Shown piece after piece: positions 5,841 to 11,841 of a stretch of DNA of 12,682 nucleotides (positions are counted from its first letter, which is position 1; the number at the start of each line of letters is the position of its first letter). The notes under the pieces are model-generated. The model was given only the letters and a program-made list of their open reading frames with translations. It was not told the DNA's origin and did not search any database. The translations under genes were made by a program, and so were the position numbers. Source of the DNA: JBOGIG01 sp050742455 (lineage in GTDB: Bacteria; Actinomycetota; Acidimicrobiia; Acidimicrobiales; JBOGIG01); contig JBOGIG010000013.1 in NCBI GenBank assembly GCA_050742455.1, forward strand, positions 1 to 12,682, given 5' to 3'.

Positions 5841-7027
5841 GAAGACATCTACGGGGGCATCGTCCTGTCCTGGCCGGCCTGGCTTTGGTGGCCCTGGTGG
5901 CAACGGCGTGCAGCACAGGCACCCAGGCCTCCACTTCCAGTTCCCACCCACGCTCGACAGGCACCAAGAGTGGCCCCACCACGACCGCGGTCCGCAATCT
6001 CACCCCCGGGCCAAACCTCGCCCCCGGCTCCAATCCGGCCGTCCTGCCTGCATCGGTGCTGATCGCCGACCACCTCAACAACCGACTCCTGATCGTGGAT
6101 CCCCAGGGCAACATCACATGGCAGTTCCCCCGACCGGGAGACCTGCCATCTGGCCAGACCTTCAAGGTCCCCGATGATGCCTTCTTCACCCCCAACGGCA
6201 AGGACATCGTCGCCACCCAGGAGGACGATTTCGTCATCAGCCTGGTGAACATCGCCACCCATAAGATCCTTTGGCAGTACGGAACCCCGGGGGTGCACGG
6301 CTCGGGAAACAACCAGCTCTGGAACCCCGACGACGCCATCATGATGCCCAACGGGGACATCATCACGGCCGACATCAAGAACTGTCGGATCCTGGTGCTG
6401 AGACCGCCGCTGCATTCGCCCCTCCATATCTACGGCATGACCACCAACGCCTGCCGTCACGCTCCACCCCAGCACTGGGGATCTCCCAATGGCGCCTTTC
6501 CCATGACCAACGGCCAATACCTCATCACCGAGATCAACGGAGACTGGGTGGACGGCCTCACCCTCAGCGGCCAGGTCACGTTCTCCATCCACCCCCCGGG
6601 CATGAGCTACCCGTCCGACACCAACGAGATCAAACCTGGGGTCTATCTCTCGGCCGACTACTCCAATCCGGGCCAGGTGGAGACGTTCAACCAGTCCGGC
6701 AAGCTCCTGTGGCGCTACGCCCCCGGCGGGGCGGCCGCCCTCAACAAGCCGTCCCTTGCCCTGCCCTTGCCCAATGGCGACGTGCTGGTCAACGATGACT
6801 ACAACCATCGGGTCATCGTCATCGATCCCCGCACCAATCAGATCGTGTGGCAGTACGGCCACAAGGGGATCCACGGCAGTGGTCCGGGCTACCTCTACGA
6901 CCCGGACGGAGTGGACCTGGCCCCGCCCTACTCGCTGGCCGGGACCCATGCTGGGACCATGGGAGTGTTTCCCTCGGTCGGATCGGCCCCGGCCCTGCCT
7001 CCCGGGGCGGTGGGATCAACCCAGTAG
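5837..7027 (+). CDS. Beta-propeller lipoprotein (PQQ/NHL or arylsulfotransferase-like)
   Basis: This 396-residue protein has a signal peptide and lipobox VATAC (Cys25), so it is probably anchored on the outer face of the membrane. From about residue 70 it consists of repeated propeller blades. Recurring features are IADHLNNRLLIVD / NDDYNHRVIVID and WQYGTPGVHGSG (146-157) / WQYGHKGIHGSG (338-349), each followed by a Pro-Asp turn. Such folds occur in PQQ-like, NHL and ASST-type proteins. I see no clear quinone-binding or sulfotransferase site, so a binding or scaffold role is as likely as enzymatic activity. The start is TTG at 5837, overlapping the previous stop (TTGA), with GGAGG at 5829-5833. 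It is the last gene of the plus-strand operon. Confidence 0.85.
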   Translation: MRRHLRGHRPVLAGLALVALVATACSTGTQASTSSSHPRSTGTKSGPTTTAVRNLTPGPNLAPGSNPAVLPASVLIADHLNNRLLIVDPQGNITWQFPRPGDLPSGQTFKVPDDAFFTPNGKDIVATQEDDFVISLVNIATHKILWQYGTPGVHGSGNNQLWNPDDAIMMPNGDIITADIKNCRILVLRPPLHSPLHIYGMTTNACRHAPPQHWGSPNGAFPMTNGQYLITEINGDWVDGLTLSGQVTFSIHPPGMSYPSDTNEIKPGVYLSADYSNPGQVETFNQSGKLLWRYAPGGAAALNKPSLALPLPNGDVLVNDDYNHRVIVIDPRTNQIVWQYGHKGIHGSGPGYLYDPDGVDLAPPYSLAGTHAGTMGVFPSVGSAPALPPGAVGSTQ

Positions 7028-7105
7028 CGCCGCCCAGCCTCCGGCCCAGCTAAGCCAGTAGCGCCGCCCGGCCTCCGGCCCAACTAAGCCGGTAGCGCCG
7101 CCCGG
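7021..7105. repeat. 34-bp tandem repeat at the convergent gene junction
   Basis: Two nearly identical 34-base units (7021-7054 and 7055-7088, differing at two positions) and a 17-base partial third unit (7089-7105) share the core tagcgccgcccggcctccgg. The propeller gene's TAG stop lies in the first unit, and the minus-strand triplet-repeat gene stops in the second (7084-7086). The repeat fills the whole gap between the convergent genes. No strong terminator hairpin is visible in it. Confidence 0.88.
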
Positions 7106-7353
7106 GTCGAACCCATGACCCGGCGACGGGCCCGCCACGACATGATCGAGGCAATGCTCAGCGCTGACATCAAGGACCCCACCGACAAGAACGAGCCCAG
7201 CGCCAGCACCGATCCGGCCGAGCCCACCGAACCGATCGACAGAACCGAGCCGATCGATCCGATAGACAGCACCGACCCCTTCGAAGCTATAGAAAGCACC
7301 GAATCCTGCGAGGCCCAAGACAAAATAGATCTCGATCCAACGCGAGTGGTCAT
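7084..7353 (-). CDS. Serine-triplet repeat protein (SxxSIGS type), uncharacterised
   Basis: This 89-residue product is almost wholly a repeat. After MTTRVGSRS come 21 consecutive three-residue units of the form hydrophobic/small-x-Ser (ILS WAS QDS VLS IAS KGS VLS IGS ...), 20 of them ending in Ser. A basic tail WRARRRVMGSTR follows. I recall small actinobacterial proteins with SVLSIGSxGS repeats, but I know of no function. There is no signal peptide or clear membrane helix. A regular triplet could form a solenoid or extended fibre. The start is ATG at 7353, or TTG at 7371 six codons earlier; Shine-Dalgarno support is weak. The opposite strand is also open (acidic TEPIDPID-type repeats), so the coding strand is not certain. 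The direction agrees with the upstream operon. Confidence 0.6.
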   Translation of the reverse strand: MTTRVGSRSILSWASQDSVLSIASKGSVLSIGSIGSVLSIGSVGSAGSVLALGSFLSVGSLMSALSIASIMSWRARRRVMGSTRAALPA

Positions 7354-7390
7354 GTCGCCATCTTGGCCCAATCACCGCTGGCCGGCAATC

Positions 7391-7463
7391 GATCAGCCCG
7401 TCAATCGGTCAGCCCGGCAATCTCACTTTGGCCAGGCGCCGGCCCCAGAGGTCAGCCCGGCAA
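7391..7463. repeat. 16-bp direct repeats before the triplet-repeat gene
   Basis: Two tandem 16-base units, gatcagcccgtcaatc (7391-7406) and ggtcagcccggcaatc (7407-7422), match at 14 positions. A partial related unit precedes them (7384-7390). The string ggtcagcccggcaa recurs at 7450-7463, across the stop codon of the transporter gene. They occupy the gap between the transporter and the triplet-repeat gene and could be regulatory or merely repetitive DNA. Confidence 0.65.
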
Positions 7464-8399
7464 CCGGGCAGCCGCCGGGGTCTCTTCGCCACGAGGCTGG
7501 GCGGGCGCTTCGAGCATCCCGGCCACTGCCCGCCGGCGGCCCAAGCCGGCTATCCCTGCCACTATCAAGACGTTGCCCACGATTAGCAGCCAGAACCCGC
7601 TCCCTCCCGGTACCGGCTCCCCCAGCAGCCAGATGCCGGCCATGACCGGCAAGGCGGTGGCCAGGGTGGTCGACACCGGGAAGGTGACCAGCACGGCGCC
7701 GGACTGGTAGCCCCGCTGGAGAGCGGCCAGGGCCAGGATCGAGAACACGATCAAGACATAGACCGAAGCCATGGTCGCCACCCGGAAGAACCCGTGATGC
7801 TTGATCACCAGCCCCATCTGGCGGGTGGCCAGGGTGGACACGGTGCTGCACACCCCGGCCACCAACCCGAAGCCGATCCCGGCTACCCCGCTTCGTCTCC
7901 GGGCCATCCCCCACCGGGCCAACCCCACCGCCCCGGCGCTTACAACCAGGGCGATCAGGGACAGGCCCAACAAAGATCGGCTCGTTCCGAGGCTGCCTAC
8001 CTGGTGCTGGTGGCGCAGCGACAACACCACGGCCAACCCACCCGCCACGGTGCAGGCCAGGGCCAGGCCCCCGGCCGGGCCCAACGACTCGTCCAGCCAC
8101 CGGCTGGCGGCCACGGCCAGGATGACCACGCCCGCCCCGATGAGAGGCTCGACGAGGGTGAGTGGTGCGATGCTGAGGGCCACTATTTCGAAGCCAAAGC
8201 CAAGGAACTCGCAGGCCAAACCCAACAGCCACATGGGTCGGTGGGCCAGCTTGAACAGCAGGCCCAACCCCAGCCCGCTCGGCTCGGGCTGGCGGCGGGC
8301 CTCGACGGCCTGTGCCAGGGGGGCCAGGTTGAAAAGGATCGAGGCCCCCAATGCCGTGAGCACGCCGGCGGCGAGCACGGGCAACACGATCGCCGTCAC
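7452..8399 (-). CDS. EamA/DMT-superfamily (NIPA-like) membrane transporter
   Basis: This 315-residue protein has about nine to ten hydrophobic membrane segments arranged as two similar halves, as in the drug/metabolite transporter superfamily. The N-terminal half (ALGASILFNLAPLAQ, then WLLGLACEFLGFGFEIVAL and VEPLIGAGVVILAV) resembles NIPA-like/EamA proteins. The second half ends with TFPVSTTLATALPVMAGIWLLGE, matching the usual TM8-10 region. The substrate cannot be read from the sequence. Because the gene starts (GTG, 8399) only three bases after the glycosyltransferase stop, export or flipping of a sugar-lipid or precursor is a reasonable hypothesis; cation or metabolite transport is the alternative. 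A polar Ala/Pro-rich C-terminal tail is cytoplasmic or disordered. Confidence 0.85.
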   Translation of the reverse strand: MTAIVLPVLAAGVLTALGASILFNLAPLAQAVEARRQPEPSGLGLGLLFKLAHRPMWLLGLACEFLGFGFEIVALSIAPLTLVEPLIGAGVVILAVAASRWLDESLGPAGGLALACTVAGGLAVVLSLRHQHQVGSLGTSRSLLGLSLIALVVSAGAVGLARWGMARRRSGVAGIGFGLVAGVCSTVSTLATRQMGLVIKHHGFFRVATMASVYVLIVFSILALAALQRGYQSGAVLVTFPVSTTLATALPVMAGIWLLGEPVPGGSGFWLLIVGNVLIVAGIAGLGRRRAVAGMLEAPAQPRGEETPAAARLPG

Positions 8400-8402
8400 C
8401 GG

Positions 8403-9512
8403 TCAGACCCCGTCAAATCCCAAACGATCGAGGGCGGCGGCGAACGCCTCCTCCCAGGTCCTTCGGTCAACGCTGACCCCAGGGCCCGGACGGCACACAC
8501 GGTCCAGAGCGGCCAGGGCGGCAGGGACCACTTGTTCGGGGTCGGCCGAGGTCACCCCGGCCCGACCCAACTCCAGCTCATGTTGCAGGTTCTCCCGGCC
8601 ATGGCCAGGGACCACGTCCAACAACAGCATGTCCCGGCCCAGGGCCCGGGCCTCGCTACAGGTGTCACCCGAGCTGGTAACGACCAGGTCGCAGGCGGCC
8701 ATGAGCTCGGCCACCCGATCGGTAAAGCCGAATGAAACCACCCGGGGCTGCTCGGCGCTGACGGCCCGCAACCGGGCGGCCAGAGCGGGGTTGCGACCGG
8801 CCACGGCCAAGACGTTCACCTCGGCGTCGCCGAGTGCCCGGGCCGTTCGGGCGATGGGTCCGAGGCCCCAGCCCCCCGACATCAACAGGACGCAGCGCTC
8901 GTCGTCGGGGATGCCGAGCGTGGCCCGGGCCTCGGCCTGAGTCGGGGGGTGGTAGAAGCCCGGACGGAGCGGGAACGGCACCAGTGCCACCGGTGCATCG
9001 GGGCGAAATCGGCGCACCGACGCCGCCGCCGCCTCCGAGGTGACCAGAAACAGATCGGTCCGGGGATGCACCCACAGGCGATGAGCGGTGACATCGGTAC
9101 AGATCACGGCACTGACCAGTCGGGGCCGGCGGGCCTTGATGTGGTTCACAACCCCGGCCCCGGTGGAGAAAGTAGAAAGGACGAGATCGGGCTTTTGCCT
9201 ATCCAAGAGCTCCTCCACCACCGGCACCAGGCGGCCGGCGGCGGCCCGGTCCATGGCCCGGGCCAATCCCGATCCGGTGCGCAGGACGGAGAAGTGGAGG
9301 GCATCGTAGAGGGGGGGCACGGCCAGGATGCGCCGGAAGATAGAGTCAGCCACCTTGTGGGCCGAACCGCCCAGGAGGGCCATCGCGTCCTGGGTGTCGC
9401 TGGTCCAACCCCGGCTCGCCAGCGAGGCGGTGCAGGCGGCAGCCACGACGTCGTGCCCCATGCCGAGCGACCCGGAAAGTACGAGGGCGTGCCTCGGGGC
9501 GGGGTCGGTCAC
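8403..9512 (-). CDS. MGDG-synthase-like (GT28-type) glycosyltransferase
   Basis: This is a 369-residue GT-B glycosyltransferase. The N-terminal domain has the GxGH-type acceptor motif GSLGMGHD (14-21) typical of MGDG synthases and related diacylglycerol glucosyltransferases. The C-terminal domain has LLMSGGWGLGP and the donor-binding run SSGDTCSEARALGRDMLLLD followed by VPGHGREN, matching the GxTxxEA...PGxExxN pattern of the family. It probably moves a sugar from a UDP-sugar to a membrane lipid on the cytoplasmic face. The GTG at 9512 is chosen because it overlaps the epimerase stop (GTGA, 9509-9512). An upstream in-frame ATG at 9584 would reach 75 bases into the epimerase gene. The lipid acceptor and the sugar are unknown. 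Confidence 0.88.
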   Translation of the reverse strand: MTDPAPRHALVLSGSLGMGHDVVAAACTASLASRGWTSDTQDAMALLGGSAHKVADSIFRRILAVPPLYDALHFSVLRTGSGLARAMDRAAAGRLVPVVEELLDRQKPDLVLSTFSTGAGVVNHIKARRPRLVSAVICTDVTAHRLWVHPRTDLFLVTSEAAAASVRRFRPDAPVALVPFPLRPGFYHPPTQAEARATLGIPDDERCVLLMSGGWGLGPIARTARALGDAEVNVLAVAGRNPALAARLRAVSAEQPRVVSFGFTDRVAELMAACDLVVTSSGDTCSEARALGRDMLLLDVVPGHGRENLQHELELGRAGVTSADPEQVVPAALAALDRVCRPGPGVSVDRRTWEEAFAAALDRLGFDGV

Positions 9513-10537
9513 GACCGGTGTCGGGCGGTGTGCCAATCGAGGTACAGGCCGAGTCCTTCGGCGAAGGTCGTCAGGTTTTCCCAACCCAACGCCTCCCGGG
9601 CCCGGGCCGTGGACACCGAACGCCCCTGATAGTCACCCGGTCGACCGGGGATGTGCTCGACTCTGACCGGGCGGCCCAACAACTCCCCCACCGTCTGGGC
9701 GATCCCCACCACGCTGATGGGCTCGCTTCCGTCCAGGGCAAAGACTTGGTTGGCGCCGGCTTCGCCCAGGGCAGCCACGTGGGCCGCGGCCAGGTCACCG
9801 ACGTAGACGTAGTTGCGTACCTGGGAGCCGTCGCCGGCTATCTGGATGGTTTCGCCGGCCAGCACCTGGCGCACGAAGCGGGCGATTACCAGTTCGTCCC
9901 TCATCCCCGGCCCGTAGGGGACGCCGTAGCGCAAAATCGTGTACGGCTGGTGGTACATGGACCAGTAGTTGTGGACCAGCATCTCGGCCGCGAGCTTGGT
10001 GGAGGTATAGACGTGGCCGGTGAGGGCCAGGTCCACCGGGTCGGCCTCGGTCAACTCGTCCGCACCCGCTACCGCTCCGTAGACCCATACCGTGGAGGCC
10101 AGCACCACCCTGTTCAGCTCGGCCTCCCGCGCCGCCTCCAACACGTTGGCCGTCCCCTCCACGTTGAAGCGCGCTGTGTCCACCGGACGTCGATAGGCCT
10201 CGTCCACGTTGGCCACACCGGCCAGGTGCATCACGGCGTCGCAACCGGCCATGGCGGCACGCAGACCGGCCAGGTCCAAGATGTCGACCCGTTCATGGAC
10301 CACCCGCCCGGGCGACGCAGAGGCGGGGCCGCGTCCCAGCACCGGGCCTCCGAGCACGGCGTCTCCCGGCACGGGGCCTCCGAGGGCCCGGCCACCCAGC
10401 ACGACGCCGCTCACCTCGGGCAGCTCTCCCAGCCGGTCCACCTTGTCCAGGACGACCACGTCATGTCCGGCTCCGACGAGATGAGCCACCACGTGCCGTC
10501 CGATGAACCCGGCCCCTCCTGTGACGGCCACCCGCAT
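9509..10537 (-). CDS. NAD-dependent nucleotide-sugar epimerase/dehydratase (extended SDR)
   Basis: This 342-residue extended short-chain dehydrogenase/reductase has an NAD-binding GGAGFIG at 7-13, HLAGVANVDEA (104-114), the catalytic Ser/Thr in ASTVWVYG (147-154) and Tyr177-xxx-Lys181 (YTSTK). The substrate-domain features VRNYVYVGDLA and ALDGSEPISV follow. This is the GalE-like class, interconverting or modifying UDP- or dTDP-sugars. Between strand 2 and ERVDILD there is an unusual Gly/Pro/Ala-rich insert (about residues 45-77) with the near-repeat ALGGPVPGD/VLGGPVLGR. The ATG shares one base with the aminotransferase stop (TGATG). Its product presumably feeds the next gene's glycosyltransferase. 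The exact sugar is not determinable. Confidence 0.9.
   Translation of the reverse strand: MRVAVTGGAGFIGRHVVAHLVGAGHDVVVLDKVDRLGELPEVSGVVLGGRALGGPVPGDAVLGGPVLGRGPASASPGRVVHERVDILDLAGLRAAMAGCDAVMHLAGVANVDEAYRRPVDTARFNVEGTANVLEAAREAELNRVVLASTVWVYGAVAGADELTEADPVDLALTGHVYTSTKLAAEMLVHNYWSMYHQPYTILRYGVPYGPGMRDELVIARFVRQVLAGETIQIAGDGSQVRNYVYVGDLAAAHVAALGEAGANQVFALDGSEPISVVGIAQTVGELLGRPVRVEHIPGRPGDYQGRSVSTARAREALGWENLTTFAEGLGLYLDWHTARHRS
10307..10405 (-). repeat. 30-bp period repeat inserted in the epimerase gene
   Basis: The string gggcctccgag occurs at 10344-10354 and again at 10374-10384, exactly 30 bases apart, inside a GC-rich segment coding for Gly/Pro/Ala. In protein terms L52 and L62 begin near-identical decapeptides. 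The segment is a surface-loop insertion in the SDR fold and preserves the frame. Confidence 0.65.
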
Positions 10538-11691
10538 CAGGCTCGGACCTGCGCCATCATGTCGGAGATCACCGATCGCACTGAGGACAGCACGTGGGCC
10601 ACCTCGTCCTCGGCCATGTCAGAGTGCACCGGAAGGCACACTTGGCGGGCGCACACTTCTTCGGCCACAGGCAGGCCACCCGGCGCCATCCTCACGACAC
10701 CGTCGAATATGGGTTGGCGATGCAGTGGGGTGGAGTACACCTCGCCCGAGAGCCCTACACCGAAGCGGCCCCGCAGCTCCTTCTTGACGGCGTCGCGGTC
10801 CAGGCCTGAAGGGAGCATCACCGGGTACTTGTAGTAGTTGGAGGCGCCGTCGGGTCCGACCGGCAGCGCGCGGGGCCCCTCCTCGTGGGCAGCCAGCCCT
10901 TCGTCGTAGGAGGCGGCGACACCCCGGCGCACGGCCAGGAAGCGATCCAGATGGGAGAGGTGCACACAGCCCACGGCGGCGTGAAGCTCGCTCATCCGCC
11001 AGGCGTAGCCCGAGCGGACGTGAAGGTTGTCCAAGAACCCGGCCTTGCCCTGGTCCCGGTACATGAGGGCCTCCTCGACTATTTGGTCGTCGGCGGTGAG
11101 GATCATCCCGCCCTCGCCACTGGTGATGACCTTGGTCGGGTAAAAGGAAAAGGCCGCCGCCTTCGACCACGATCCGGCCGGGCGTCCACCCAGCGTCGAT
11201 CCGTGGGCGTGGGCGGCGTCCTCGATCAGGATCAGGCCGCGTTGCTCGCACATCCGGGCGATGGCGGGCAACTCGGGCGAGATGGAACCACCGATGTGCA
11301 CCGTCACCACCGCGGCGGCAGTGGGGGCCGCACCCAGCGCGGCCTCGATCGTGGCGCAGGACAGGGCGAGGGTGTCTGCGTCGACGTCAGCCAACACCGG
11401 TCGGCCGCCGGCCCGCTCCACGGCGGTGGCGGTGGCCACGAAGGTGTTGGCCGGGACGATGACATCGGCCCCGCCGAGGTTCAGGCTGCGCAGGATGATC
11501 TCGAGGGCCGCCGTCCCGCTGGACGTGGCCACGGCGTGACGGGCCTGGTGGGCCGAGGCGAACTCGGCTTCGAATCGGGCCGTCCACGGCCCGAGAGTCA
11601 AAGCCCCGCTGGACAAGATGTCGGACGTGGCCTCGGCGATCTCAGCCTTGTCCCGGGCCGAGAACACCACCCGCGCCGCCGGTACGTCCAA
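10537..11691 (-). CDS. DegT/DnrJ/EryC1/StrS-family sugar aminotransferase
   Basis: This 384-residue PLP-dependent enzyme aminates keto-sugars bound to a nucleotide carrier. It has ATSSGTAALE (near residue 55-64), PANTFVATATA, the PLP-binding EDAAHAHG (Asp158), the Schiff-base Lys187 in SFYPTKVITSGEGGM, and the RMSELHAAVG motif of the family. I place the start at TTG 11691. AGGAGG at 11697-11702 lies five bases upstream, and the first residues LDVPAARVVFSA fit the family's usual N-terminus. A longer frame from TTG 11724 would add eleven residues of no family character. It overlaps the epimerase by one base. With the epimerase it implies an amino-sugar donor. Confidence 0.9.
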   Translation of the reverse strand: MDVPAARVVFSARDKAEIAEATSDILSSGALTLGPWTARFEAEFASAHQARHAVATSSGTAALEIILRSLNLGGADVIVPANTFVATATAVERAGGRPVLADVDADTLALSCATIEAALGAAPTAAAVVTVHIGGSISPELPAIARMCEQRGLILIEDAAHAHGSTLGGRPAGSWSKAAAFSFYPTKVITSGEGGMILTADDQIVEEALMYRDQGKAGFLDNLHVRSGYAWRMSELHAAVGCVHLSHLDRFLAVRRGVAASYDEGLAAHEEGPRALPVGPDGASNYYKYPVMLPSGLDRDAVKKELRGRFGVGLSGEVYSTPLHRQPIFDGVVRMAPGGLPVAEEVCARQVCLPVHSDMAEDEVAHVLSSVRSVISDMMAQVRA

Positions 11692-11696
11692 TGGTT

Positions 11697-11739
11697 CCTC
11701 CTGGTCCTTACAATTCACGTTCAAGGGCTATCGGGTATA
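11697..11739 (-). promoter_or_regulatory. Shine-Dalgarno and candidate -10 of the glycan operon
   Basis: On the minus strand AGGAGG (11697-11702) lies five bases before the TTG at 11691 and fixes the aminotransferase start. Further upstream TATACC (11734-11739) resembles a -10 element. No good -35 is seen at the right distance (TTGGGA is about 20 bases away). The Shine-Dalgarno site is convincing. A separate promoter is possible, and co-transcription from the spherulin-like gene 150 bases upstream is the alternative. Confidence 0.45.
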
Positions 11740-11841
11740 GGAGCTGGGGAGGATTGCCATCCCAAGTAGTTCCCAGCGCTTACCCAGGATAGGTGAGCCG
11801 GTGTCGCACGGCCACAACCGGCCGCATGCCAGGGCACCCGG

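Noticed and set aside
7115..7645. Plus-strand acidic frame rich in TEPIDPID-type repeats
   Set aside because: It is treated as the shadow of the serine-triplet gene. It runs on into the transporter gene antisense with no domain. The doubt is recorded in the findings.
11790..11841. Possible terminator hairpin after the spherulin-like gene (GCCGGT...ACCGGC)
   Set aside because: The arms are only 6 bp with a 14-base loop and no T-run, so it is too weak to call.
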